DNA of 64,000 nt from Streptomyces regalis (lineage in GTDB: Bacteria; Actinomycetota; Actinomycetes; Streptomycetales; Streptomycetaceae), in contig NZ_LLZG01000376.1 in the NCBI RefSeq assembly GCF_001509475.1, positions 1-64,000 of the forward strand, in the 5' to 3' direction. Positions within the stretch are counted from its first letter, which is position 1. Each line of letters starts with the position of its first letter. The notes under the pieces are model-generated. The model had not been told where the DNA came from, ran no database searches, and saw only the letters and a program-made list of their open reading frames with translations. A program made the position numbers and the translations under genes. This document shows, piece after piece, positions 53,634-61,916 of this stretch.

Positions 53634-53742
53634 CCGCCCCTCGCCCGCCGGGAGTCCGCCCGCGCCAGTTTAGGAGCTTCCCACGCGGAACCCGTGGCAA
53701 CCGATGCTCTCGCAATCGCCACTGAAAGTCGTCAGGGCCGGC

Positions 53743-54516
53743 TCAATGAAGCTCCCGTCCGATACTCCGATACAGCTCCGCCGCCTCCGCCCCGAACACC
53801 ACGCTGTACGACACGTCCGCCGTGGCCCCGCCCCCGTCGTGCCCGCCCAGCACCCCGACAACGGCCCCGTCCCCGTTCACCCAAGGACTTCCGCTGGTCC
53901 CCCCGCGGAAGCCGGGACAGGCGATGCGCTGCTGCGTACGGGTCTGAAGGCCCGGCTTGTTGGTGCAACTGATCGGCGCTTCCCGGGAGTTGAGGTACCC
54001 CGTGACCGTCACCGCCGTAGCCCCGGTGGCCCTGCCCGTGGCGAACCGATTGCCACCGACCGCCTCCTCGACGCCTTCCCCGCCACTCCGCTCCTCCACG
54101 ACCCCGAACGCCACGTCACTGTCCTCGTCCCGCCCCTTCACCCACCCCTTCGCCATGAACCACTTCGCGACCTTCCACACCCCGTATGGCGCGTCGCCGT
54201 CCCGGTACCCGGGCACGAACCAGAGCTCGTCGACCCTCCGGTCCAGACAGTGGGCGGCGGTGACGATGAGGTTCCGGTGGGGACTGTGCACGACGGACGC
54301 GGTACAGAAGTGACCGCCGCGCAGGCGGTCGCGACGGTCCGCCGCGAACAGCGCACCGACCCGCGCGCTGCGCGCCTGCGCCGCGGTGAAGGCGGTCACG
54401 CCGAAGGGACCTGCACCAGCGCCGGCAGCCGCGGAGGCCGAGGTGAAGGCGAGGAGGAGGCTGGCGGCGTACAGAGGAAGGCGGGTGGTGCGGGAGGATC
54501 GGGAAGTGGGCTTCAT
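53743..54516 (-). CDS. Secreted trypsin-like serine protease
   Basis: A 257-aa exported protease with signal peptide (about 1-34). Triad: H89 (TAAHC), D134 (DSDVAF), S208 (GGTSGSPW). Four cysteines can make two disulfides. It resembles the V8/trypsin-like proteases of Streptomyces with the RGGTSGSPWV motif. Its neighbours are unrelated. No propeptide is evident. Confidence 0.88.
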   Translation of the reverse strand: MKPTSRSSRTTRLPLYAASLLLAFTSASAAAGAGAGPFGVTAFTAAQARSARVGALFAADRRDRLRGGHFCTASVVHSPHRNLIVTAAHCLDRRVDELWFVPGYRDGDAPYGVWKVAKWFMAKGWVKGRDEDSDVAFGVVEERSGGEGVEEAVGGNRFATGRATGATAVTVTGYLNSREAPISCTNKPGLQTRTQQRIACPGFRGGTSGSPWVNGDGAVVGVLGGHDGGGATADVSYSVVFGAEAAELYRSIGRELH

Positions 54517-54552
54517 CGAGGGCCACTGTGGCCGACGAAGGTGAGAGAAGAG

Positions 54553-55749
54553 TCAGACTCCCTGCGGCGAAGCGCCGTACCCAGGGAAATCGTCTGTGCC
54601 GAGTTCGATGGCCAGCGGCTCGGGCAACCGCACGGATTCCCCGAACTTGCCCGGGAGTACGTCCCGATAGGCCCCATTGTCCGGACGGGTGTGCAGGGTC
54701 CAGGTGCCCTTGCGTGGGTCAATGACAAGAAGGACGGGGACACGGGCTACGGCGTACCAGTCGGCCTTGTCTCTGATCTCGCGGGACTTCTCGGACGGGG
54801 AGATGACCTCGACGGCCAGCGCGGCGTCCTCGGGGGCGGCCAGCCAGTTCTCGTCCTCCTCCCATTCCAGAGGCAGGACGATCAGGTCTGGCGTGACGTA
54901 GTCGTCCGGGTCTTCGGGCAGGCCGATGGAAGACACTTCATATACGTCCAGCCCTTCAGGCAGAGCCGCACTCTCAAGTTGGCGCCGCACCCGCTTCACC
55001 ACGCCCGCGTGTTTCCCGCGCGGAGTAGGGGACGTCACGAGCTTTCCTCCCACGATCTGCACCCGCAGACCCGTCTCTGCCTCGATCTTCTCGGCGATGC
55101 GTCGCAGATACCCCGGACGTGGACGCGGTTCGGGCTGGGCGCCCGGTGACACGGACATCGCTCGCCACCTCCGTCCTTCCGCCTCATCGGCGTCTTCGAC
55201 TGCGCGCGCGGGCTCGGTGGGAGGTCCGACATCCCGCTCGGCGTCGAATCCACCGTACTGTGCGCCCTCCCCCTCTCCACCTTTCACGTTCCGCATACGA
55301 CTCATCACAGTAGGCCACCCCACTGACACTCCGCCCACAGCAACTTCCCGCCCCCCCGAAGCCCCCAGCTCCCGCAGCACCGAGACGCCGGTCGCATCCG
55401 CGCAGGCCCGCACCAGATGCAGACCGCGACCGTGCTCCGCGTCGTACGTCGGCACCCCCTCGGGCGCACCCTCGACAGCGAACCCGGGCGGGACCCTCGG
55501 GTCCGTGTCCCATACGGCGACCCGCAGGCGACCGGGTTCCATCGGACGGACACGGAGGGCGTAGGGGCCAGCGGTGTGGCGGTGGGCGTTGGCGAGGAGT
55601 TCGGCGGCCAGGAGTTCGGCGGTGGGGGTGACGTCGGTGAGGCCGTGGGCGGCGAGGACGGTGCGGAGGGTTGCGCGGGCGATCCCCGGTGCGCGTGGAT
55701 CGCGCGGGAGTTGGAGGGTGTAGGCCCAGGACGGGGATACGGTGGCCAT
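54553..55749 (-). CDS. HATPase anti-sigma-type domain fused to Uma2-like nuclease
   Basis: A single 398-codon frame with two parts. Residues 1-147 are a HATPase_c domain of the RsbW-like regulator type (E-L-L-A-N-A-H-R-H N-box, VWDTDP, GRGLHLV). Residues about 198-398 are a Uma2/DUF820 domain of the PD-(D/E)xK endonuclease fold (TPDLIVLPL, LAVEVISPSEKS, KADWYA). The linker is low complexity and contains MSRMRN. An internal ATG at 55158 with GGAGG upstream could start the Uma2 part alone. The first part is the usual partner of the XRE and DUF397 genes across the divergent promoter. There is no stop codon between the halves. Confidence 0.75.
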   Translation of the reverse strand: MATVSPSWAYTLQLPRDPRAPGIARATLRTVLAAHGLTDVTPTAELLAAELLANAHRHTAGPYALRVRPMEPGRLRVAVWDTDPRVPPGFAVEGAPEGVPTYDAEHGRGLHLVRACADATGVSVLRELGASGGREVAVGGVSVGWPTVMSRMRNVKGGEGEGAQYGGFDAERDVGPPTEPARAVEDADEAEGRRWRAMSVSPGAQPEPRPRPGYLRRIAEKIEAETGLRVQIVGGKLVTSPTPRGKHAGVVKRVRRQLESAALPEGLDVYEVSSIGLPEDPDDYVTPDLIVLPLEWEEDENWLAAPEDAALAVEVISPSEKSREIRDKADWYAVARVPVLLVIDPRKGTWTLHTRPDNGAYRDVLPGKFGESVRLPEPLAIELGTDDFPGYGASPQGV

Positions 55750-55849
55750 GGAAGTCTCCGATCACAGTGGGGAGTTGGGTGGTGACCCAGTGGCGGTGCC
55801 GCCCGTCGGGCGGTGCACTTCTGGGCCCAGTTGTAAGGTAGCGGCAGCC

Positions 55850-55865
55850 GTGTAATGCATTACAC
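55850..55865. promoter_or_regulatory. Perfect 16-bp palindrome in the divergent promoter
   Basis: GTGTAATGCATTACAC is fully symmetrical and AT-richer than its surroundings. It lies between the divergent HATPase-Uma2 and XRE genes, where a regulator such as the XRE protein would bind. It is also where a promoter -10 element could be. Confidence 0.65.
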
Positions 55866-55934
55866 AGATTCACTAAAATCCATTCCACTCCACCCGTGTG
55901 GGTGACAGGTAGTGGCAAGGAGGAGGACAAGCCC

Positions 55935-56783
55935 GTGAGGACCAACCCAACGGGTCGCCAACTCCGCTTGGGCACTGAGCTGCGCAAGCTTCGGGAACGC
56001 GCAGGCCTGACTGCCACCGAGGCCGGTCAACTGCTGGGCTCCAAGCAGACGCTGATCAGCAACATCGAGGCCGGCCGCGCGGGGGTGAGCGCCGAGCGGG
56101 TGCGCACGCTCGCCTGCCACTACGACTGCCCGGACAAGGCCCTCATCGGGGCCATTGCCGACATGACCGGCCACCGGGAGCGCGGCTGGTGGGAGCAGTA
56201 CCGCGACCAGCTCTCCCCACCACTGCTCGACCTCGCCGAACTGGAACACCACGCCCGGTCGTTGCGGGACTCCACCACAGCCCGCATCCCCGGCCTGCTC
56301 CAAACGCGCGAGTACGCACTCGAGATCTTCCGTCAGGCGGTCACCGAACTCTCACCACCCGACATCGAGCACCGCCTGACGTTCCGCATCAAGCGGCAGG
56401 CGATCCTCTTCCGCGAGGACCACCCGACCCCGTACGAGGCGATCATCCACGAGGCCGCCCTGCGCATGAAGGTCGGCGGTGCCACGGTCGCTCGACAGCA
56501 GTTGCAGCACCTGATCGACATGAGCGACCGAGGCCACATCACCGTGCGTGCCGTCCCCTTCGACGCCGGCGCCTACCCGGGATCCGGACAGTCGATCCAC
56601 TACGCGCACGGACCGGTACCGCAACTGGACACGGTCTATCTCGACCAGGCCCACGGCCTCCTGTTCCTCGACGCCGAGGCACAGTTGCACAAGTACCGAA
56701 CACTGTTCGACCGGATCGACGCTGTCGCGCTCGCCCCCGAGAAGTCCCGAGACCTTATCCACAACGTGATGCGAGAGCTGTGA
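55935..56783 (+). CDS. WhiJ-type XRE regulator with DUF5753 domain
   Basis: A 282-aa regulator with N-terminal helix-turn-helix (about 10-65: LTATEAGQLLGSKQTLISNIEAG) and DUF5753 domain (TTARIPGLLQTREYA and YLDQAHGLLFLD). GTG start after AAGGAGGAGG. Followed by two DUF397 genes; divergent from the HATPase fusion. The set matches the whiJ/abaA-like loci that control development and antibiotic production. It is a paralogue of the regulator at 19880. Confidence 0.9.
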   Translation: MRTNPTGRQLRLGTELRKLRERAGLTATEAGQLLGSKQTLISNIEAGRAGVSAERVRTLACHYDCPDKALIGAIADMTGHRERGWWEQYRDQLSPPLLDLAELEHHARSLRDSTTARIPGLLQTREYALEIFRQAVTELSPPDIEHRLTFRIKRQAILFREDHPTPYEAIIHEAALRMKVGGATVARQQLQHLIDMSDRGHITVRAVPFDAGAYPGSGQSIHYAHGPVPQLDTVYLDQAHGLLFLDAEAQLHKYRTLFDRIDAVALAPEKSRDLIHNVMREL

Positions 56784-56795
56784 AGGGAACACCCC

Positions 56796-56978
56796 ATGGA
56801 CTCACGCTGGCAAAAGTCGTCGTACTGCTCCGAGGGCGCCTCCTGCGTCCACGTCGCCACCACCACCGAAACGATCCATCTCACCGAAAGCAGCGACCCC
56901 AGCGAATCCATACTCACGGCCACCCCGGCCGCCTTCCACGCCCTCCTGACCACCCTCAAGAAGGAAACCCATGCCTGA
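56796..56978 (+). CDS. DUF397 (BldB-like) small protein
   Basis: A 60-aa DUF397 protein (WQKSSYCSEGASCVHVA, ESSDPS, FHALLTTLK). ATG 12 bp after the XRE gene. Slightly diverged from the common form (V-R-D-S is replaced by T-E-S-S-D). Overlaps the next gene by 8 nt. Likely partner of the XRE regulator. Confidence 0.88.
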   Translation: MDSRWQKSSYCSEGASCVHVATTTETIHLTESSDPSESILTATPAAFHALLTTLKKETHA

Positions 56979-57198
56979 CATCCCCCCGAACCTCACCTGG
57001 GAACGCGCCGCCCCGCCGGAGGCGACCGGCCCGGGCCCCTGGATCGAGATCGCCTTCGGCGAGGGGGACGACGGCGAGGCGCCCGTCTACATCCGCGAGA
57101 CCAGCGACCCGGACAACGTGGTCACCACCAACCGCCGCAAGTGGGACGCCTTCGTACTCGGCGTCCAGGCAGGCGAGTTCGACCACTTCGTGGAGTAA
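56971..57198 (+). CDS. DUF397-like small protein
   Basis: A 75-aa acidic protein. The part WIEIAFGEGDDGEAPVYIRE followed by SDPDNVV and a W-D-A-F-V-x-G-V sequence is DUF397-like. Overlaps the end of the previous DUF397 gene. Third member of the regulatory set. Confidence 0.82.
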   Translation: MPDIPPNLTWERAAPPEATGPGPWIEIAFGEGDDGEAPVYIRETSDPDNVVTTNRRKWDAFVLGVQAGEFDHFVE

Positions 57199-57308
57199 CG
57201 ATGCCGTCGGCCCCGTTTACCCGGCAGGTAATCGATCCCGGCGAGCCCGCGTGCCACGCTCGTGAGCAGAACGCGAGAACACGGAGCCCGACCGACCGGA
57301 AGGACACC

Positions 57309-57653
57309 ATGCCCGCCTACGCCATAGCCCACCTCCGCAACGCCACTCCCCACCCGGAGATCGCCGAGTACATCGAGCGCATCACCGCCACCTTCGAGCC
57401 GTACGGCGGCCGCTTCCTCGTGCACGCCACGCCGCACGAGACGAAGGAGGGCAGTTGGCCCGGGGGCGTCGTGGTGATCGGCTTCCCCGGGATCGCGGAG
57501 GCGCGGGCGTGGTGGGACTCGCCCGCCTACCAGGAGATCGCGCCCCTGCGCTCCCGGCACATCGAGGGCGACATCATCCTGGTCGAAGGCGTCGCAGAGG
57601 ACTACGACCCGGCCACGACGGCGAAGGCCATGCGGGAAGCGCTGGCCGAGTAG
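57309..57653 (+). CDS. DUF1330 protein
   Basis: A 114-aa ferredoxin-like (dimeric alpha-beta barrel) protein of the DUF1330 family, with the pattern Y-x-x-x-x-x-P-Y-G-G-R-F-L and W-P-G-x-V-V-V-I-G-F-P. ATG after GGAAGGA. Function in the family is not established; members are small cytoplasmic proteins. Confidence 0.88.
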   Translation: MPAYAIAHLRNATPHPEIAEYIERITATFEPYGGRFLVHATPHETKEGSWPGGVVVIGFPGIAEARAWWDSPAYQEIAPLRSRHIEGDIILVEGVAEDYDPATTAKAMREALAE

Positions 57654-57781
57654 CCCTCAGCGCTGTTCGGCATCGTCCCCTACCCCTGAGTACGCATACT
57701 CAGGCACTAGGTCATCCGCCACGGCAGACTGTGGGCGATCTGCGGACCGGCAGATCCAATCGACCAGCAGGGGGACCAACT

Positions 57782-58201
57782 GTGAGACGGACGAGTCGAG
57801 CCCTGACCATGACCGCGCTGGCGGCATGCGCGCTGACCGGCCTCGGGGCCGCGCCCGCCGCCGCGTCGGGCGATGTCCTGTTGCCCCATCCCGGACCGGA
57901 GGGTCTGGTGTGGGTGCAGGAGTGGAAGGGGGACGGCGGTGTCGTGTCGGCGGGCACTTGGGAGAGCCTGCCGACCGTGCTCACCGTGGCGTGCGAGGGG
58001 GGCGGCGATGTGCAGGTGACCATGCGGTCGCAGGACGCCGAGGTCGCCGCGTTCTCAGTCGACTGTCCGGCCGGGGAGGCCGGGGTGGGCTCGGTGACCA
58101 TGGACCCCGGCGTGGTGCGCGCCGGTTCCTTCGAGGTGGCCGTCGACGCTTCGGCGGACGACATCCGATGGGCGCTGACCGTGACCCAGCCGGAGTCGTG
58201 A
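57782..58201 (+). CDS. Small secreted protein
   Basis: A 139-aa exported protein: signal peptide about 1-28 (VRRTSRALTMTALAACALTG), then about 110 residues of beta-sandwich-like sequence with two cysteines (TVACEGGG and VDCPAGEAG) that may form a disulfide. GTG start with AGGGGG upstream. Family not recognised. Confidence 0.7.
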   Translation: MRRTSRALTMTALAACALTGLGAAPAAASGDVLLPHPGPEGLVWVQEWKGDGGVVSAGTWESLPTVLTVACEGGGDVQVTMRSQDAEVAAFSVDCPAGEAGVGSVTMDPGVVRAGSFEVAVDASADDIRWALTVTQPES

Positions 58202-58258
58202 CCCGGCGAAGTAAGCGGAGTAACAAGTAGCGAAGTAACCGTGGCGCCGAGCGCCGCA

Positions 58259-59221
58259 CTACCGCTCGGCCGCCACCCGGCCCACCTGCTGCACCTGCTC
58301 CGCCGGCCAGCTCACCCCCGTCAGCTCCTCCGACACCGTCCACAACCGCCGCGCCACCCCCGCATCACTCGCCGCGGCCGACCGCCCCACCAGCGTCGGC
58401 GCACCCCGCATCTCACCGAGCCCGTCCGGGCCGACGTAGCTCGCGCCGGGCAGATCCTGAGTCGCCGCGTACAACGTCGGCAGCGCCCCTGCCCTGTCGT
58501 CCTGGGCGAAGAACCTGTTGCCGATCTTCATGAACCCACGCATCACCGGGTTCCCCGCATGGCTCTGGAGGTTGGTGGCCGCATAGCCGGGGTGCGCCGC
58601 CAGGGCCCGCACCGAAGAACCGGCCTCCGCCAGACGGCGCTGGAGTTCCAGCGTGAACAGCAGGTTCGCCAGCTTCGACTGGGCGTACGCCCGCTGCGGG
58701 TTGTAGTCGGACGCGAAGTCGAGGTCCTCGAAACGGATGCGCGCATCGCCCCAGCGGTGGGCGCCGGACGACACCGTCACCACGCGGTCGGCGACATATG
58801 GCACCAGCAGGTTCGTCAGCGCGAAGTGCCCCAGATGGTTCGTGCCGAACTGCATCTCGAAGCCGTCCGCCGTCCGCTGCTGCGGCAGCATCATCACGCC
58901 CGCGTTGTTGATCAGCAGGTCCAGGGGCCGCCCCTGCCAGGCGTCCGCGAACTCCCGCACGGACGACAGATCCGCCAGATCCAGGCGCCGCACCTCCGTA
59001 CTACCGTTCACCGTCGCGGCGGCCGCCCGCCCCCGCTCCAGATCCCGTACGGCGAACACGACATGCGCGCCCGCGCGGCCCAGCGCGTCGGCCGCGGTGA
59101 GGCCGATACCGCTGTTGGCGCCGGTGACGACGGCGGTGCGGCCGGCGAGGTCGGGGAGGCGGGTTGCGTCCCACGCCGTCTTGGTCGTCTGCCCCGTCTG
59201 CTTCATCTGCTTCTCAGCCAT
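58259..59221 (-). CDS. Short-chain dehydrogenase/reductase
   Basis: A 320-aa NAD(P)-dependent oxidoreductase. Cofactor motif T-G-A-N-S-G-I-G (about 31-38), N-N-A-G (about 100), catalytic S in VSSGAH and Y-A-Q-S-K. It is of the retinol-dehydrogenase-like class; the substrate is unknown. The ATG at 59221 is preferred; a longer frame has no ribosome site. Divergent from the TetR gene, which probably controls it. Confidence 0.9.
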   Translation of the reverse strand: MAEKQMKQTGQTTKTAWDATRLPDLAGRTAVVTGANSGIGLTAADALGRAGAHVVFAVRDLERGRAAAATVNGSTEVRRLDLADLSSVREFADAWQGRPLDLLINNAGVMMLPQQRTADGFEMQFGTNHLGHFALTNLLVPYVADRVVTVSSGAHRWGDARIRFEDLDFASDYNPQRAYAQSKLANLLFTLELQRRLAEAGSSVRALAAHPGYAATNLQSHAGNPVMRGFMKIGNRFFAQDDRAGALPTLYAATQDLPGASYVGPDGLGEMRGAPTLVGRSAAASDAGVARRLWTVSEELTGVSWPAEQVQQVGRVAAER

Positions 59222-59320
59222 GCAATCGAATGTAGGCGCCGCCAACAATGCCGTCAATGACAACAATGCTGACGTCGCCAACAAAGATGGCACCGCCAAC
59301 ATCAAGCTACGATGGTCCAC
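59222..59320. promoter_or_regulatory. Divergent SDR/TetR promoter region with repeats
   Basis: GCCAACAA/T occurs three to four times, and CGTCA and TGACG form a split inverted repeat around ATGACAACAATGC. The region is less GC-rich than its surroundings. It probably holds both promoters and the TetR operator; the exact site cannot be fixed. Confidence 0.45.
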
Positions 59321-59914
59321 ATGCCCGAGAGCCGCCCCTACCACCACGGAGACCTGCGCGCCGCCCTGCTCGCCGCAGCGGAACGCACCCTGCGGGAGAA
59401 GGGCGTCGGCTCCCTCTCACTGCGCGAACTGGCCCGCGAGGTCGGCGTCAGCCACGCCGCACCCGGCCGGCACTTCAAGGACAAGCAGACCCTGCTCAAC
59501 GCCCTGGCCCTGGCCGGATACGAGCGGCTCGCCCAGGCACTGAACGCGGCCGACGACCCGGCACTCCCACTGGAGCCGCGCCTCACCGCCCTCGCCCGGG
59601 CCTACCTAGGCTTCGCCATCGACAACGCCGAGCTCCTGGAGCTCATGTACGCCCGCAAGCACGAACCGGACGCCTCCGAGCAGATGGCCGACGCCGTCGA
59701 GCAGACAGTCGGCGGCCTCGCACGAGTCCTCGCGGACGCCCAGAAACGCGGCGAGATCATCGAGGGCGACCCCGAGGAACTCAACCTCGTCACAGGCGCC
59801 GCCCTCCACGGCGTGGCCGGCTTCATCGCCGCCGGCTGGCTGCCCCCGGAGGTGGCCCTGGCCGGTGTGGAAGACCTGGTCCATCACCTGCTGCACGGCC
59901 TGAAGCCCCGCTAA
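59321..59914 (+). CDS. TetR-family regulator
   Basis: A 197-aa repressor with an N-terminal TetR helix-turn-helix (about 10-55: LRELAREVGVSHAAPGRHFKDKQTLLNAL) and a helical ligand domain. ATG at 59321 (MPESR); another ATG three codons upstream. Divergent from the SDR gene, its likely target. Confidence 0.9.
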   Translation: MPESRPYHHGDLRAALLAAAERTLREKGVGSLSLRELAREVGVSHAAPGRHFKDKQTLLNALALAGYERLAQALNAADDPALPLEPRLTALARAYLGFAIDNAELLELMYARKHEPDASEQMADAVEQTVGGLARVLADAQKRGEIIEGDPEELNLVTGAALHGVAGFIAAGWLPPEVALAGVEDLVHHLLHGLKPR

Positions 59915-60052
59915 CGGTCGGATTCCACGCCGGGCACGGCAACGCCCCCAGGGGCGCGGGACCGTATCGACATGCGGCACCGCCGCGTGGGCGCGACCAG
60001 CCACAACGAACCCGCAGCCCCCACACAACCGCACCCCTACGGCGATCAGACC

Positions 60053-61012
60053 TCACACCCCAAACGCCCCCCGCAGAACACTGACCGCCTGCCCAATAGC
60101 AGCCCCCGCCGCCCGCGTCTCCCGCAGCGCGTTCAGCATCACGAAGTCGTGAATGACCCCCTGATACCGCACCGCGGTAACCGGCACGCCCGCCTCCCGC
60201 AGCTTGTTCGCATACGCCTCCCCCTCATCCCGCAGCACATCGGCCTCGGCCGTAATCACCAGCGCCGACGGCAATCCCTCAAGCTGCTCCACACCAGCCC
60301 GCAGCGGACTCGCAGTCACCTGCGCCCGCTCCGCCTCGTCCGTCGTGTACTGATCCCAGAACCACTGCATCGCATCCCGCCGCAGGAAGTACCCCTCGGC
60401 GAACTGCCGGTACGACCCCGTCTCGAACGCGGCATCGGTGACCGGATAGAACAACACCTGCTGAACCAGCGGCACATCCCCCCGCTGCTTCGCCATCAGC
60501 GTCAGCGCCGCCGCCATGTTGCCGCCCACCGAGTCACCGGCCACCGCGATCCGACTCGCGTCCAGGTTGTTGCCCGCCCCCTCGCCGACGACCCACCGCG
60601 CGACGGCGTAGTTCTGCTCGATGGCGACGGGATAGCGAGCCTCGGGCGAGAGGTCGTACTCGGGAAAGACAACCGCCGCCCCGGTACCCACCGCCAGCTC
60701 ACGCACCAGACGGTCATGGGTGTGGGCGTTGCCGAAGACCCAGCCCGCCCCGTGGATGTAGATGATCACCGGCAGCACCCCGGTGGCACCCGCAGGCCGG
60801 ACGATCCGCGCCCGCACCTCACCCGTGGGCCCACCGGCCACGGTGACCCACTCCTCCTCGACCTCGGGCTTCACGATGTCGCCGGACTGCACCTCGTCGA
60901 CGACCTTCCGCCCCTCCGCCGGCCCGAGGTCGAACAGATACGGCGGATTCGCGGTGGCCTCGGCGAAGGCCTGGGCGGCGGGTTCCAGGACGGGGCGGTT
61001 GGGCTCGGTCAT
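60053..61012 (-). CDS. Hormone-sensitive-lipase-type esterase
   Basis: A 319-aa alpha/beta hydrolase. Oxyanion motif H-G-A-G-W, nucleophile G-D-S-V-G-G-N, acid in ITAEADVLRDEG and base in VIHDFVML. It is the HSL/family IV type that cuts short esters. ATG after GAGGAG. Divergent from the MarR/OhrR-like gene, which probably represses it. Confidence 0.9.
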   Translation of the reverse strand: MTEPNRPVLEPAAQAFAEATANPPYLFDLGPAEGRKVVDEVQSGDIVKPEVEEEWVTVAGGPTGEVRARIVRPAGATGVLPVIIYIHGAGWVFGNAHTHDRLVRELAVGTGAAVVFPEYDLSPEARYPVAIEQNYAVARWVVGEGAGNNLDASRIAVAGDSVGGNMAAALTLMAKQRGDVPLVQQVLFYPVTDAAFETGSYRQFAEGYFLRRDAMQWFWDQYTTDEAERAQVTASPLRAGVEQLEGLPSALVITAEADVLRDEGEAYANKLREAGVPVTAVRYQGVIHDFVMLNALRETRAAGAAIGQAVSVLRGAFGV

Positions 61013-61219
61013 GGCGATCTCCTCAGATCGGGGCGCCGCACGCCCCACACACACGGGCAGGCTCGCTCGGCTGGATTCGCCGGGTTCGGCGGCACACCAC
61101 GAAAGTAGCGCCCGATTAAGTAGCGCGCAACTTATTAGTACAAGATTAATTCGTTGGCGATACAATCGAGAGGACTCGAACGCTACGCTGCACCCTCCAC
61201 AACCGGCCCGGGAGCCCCG
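61013..61219. promoter_or_regulatory. Divergent esterase/OhrR-like promoter region
   Basis: AT-rich core at about 61113-61168 with ATTAAG, TTATTAGTACAAGATTAATTC and GATACAATC. On the minus strand TTGTAC and TACTTA are plausible -35 and -10 sites with normal spacing. TACAAG/GATACAAT-type sequences resemble OhrR boxes. An operator for the adjacent MarR-type protein is likely here. Confidence 0.5.
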
Positions 61220-61681
61220 ATGACCAGCACCGACATAAAGGACCAGGAGCCGGAAGGCTCCCTCCTCCTGGACGACCAGCTCTGCTTCGCCCTGTACGCC
61301 GCCTCCCGCGCCGTCACCGCGCGCTACCGCCCCCTCCTCGACGAACTCGGCCTGACCTACCCGCAGTACCTGGTCATGCTCGTCCTCTGGGAACAGGACT
61401 CGATCTCCGTACGCGACCTGGGCGCGGCCCTCCAGCTGGAGTCCAGCACCCTCTCCCCGCTGCTCAAGCGCCTCGAAGCGGGCGGCCTGCTGCGCCGCGA
61501 GCGCCGCCCCGACGACGAGCGCTCGGTCGCCATCCGCCTCACCGAGACCGGCGCCCGACTCCGCGACCGCGCGGCCACGGTCCCGCTCGCCATCGGCGAC
61601 GCCATGGGCCTGACCCCCGAACAGGACGCACTGGCCAAGCAACTGCTCCGCCTGATCACCACGAACGTCGCGGAGAACTGA
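61220..61681 (+). CDS. OhrR-like MarR-family regulator
   Basis: A 153-aa winged-helix regulator. The N-terminal part LLLDDQLCFALYAASRAVTARY has the Cys in the position of the OhrR sensing cysteine, which is oxidised by organic peroxides. Winged helix at about 60-120 (SSTLSPLLKRLEAGGLL). ATG after GGGAG. Divergent from an esterase gene and not from an ohr gene, so its role in peroxide sensing is a hypothesis. Confidence 0.88.
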   Translation: MTSTDIKDQEPEGSLLLDDQLCFALYAASRAVTARYRPLLDELGLTYPQYLVMLVLWEQDSISVRDLGAALQLESSTLSPLLKRLEAGGLLRRERRPDDERSVAIRLTETGARLRDRAATVPLAIGDAMGLTPEQDALAKQLLRLITTNVAEN

Positions 61682-61916
61682 GCCCCACCGAGCCGCACCC
61701 CCCAGGTCAAGCCGAGGCCATCCCCCGCCCATCCCCGCGCCATTGATCAGCAATCCCCAACGCCCCTGAGCAATACGGAAGTCAGGATTCCGAAACTCGT
61801 CTTGTTGTCACGTACTCAACAAGCGACAGTCGTCGGCGGGCCGCCGCCCCCACCGGGAACCGCACCGGTGGACCCCCACCCGCAGGCCTCTTCACCCACG
61901 CTCAGGAGGCTGTACG

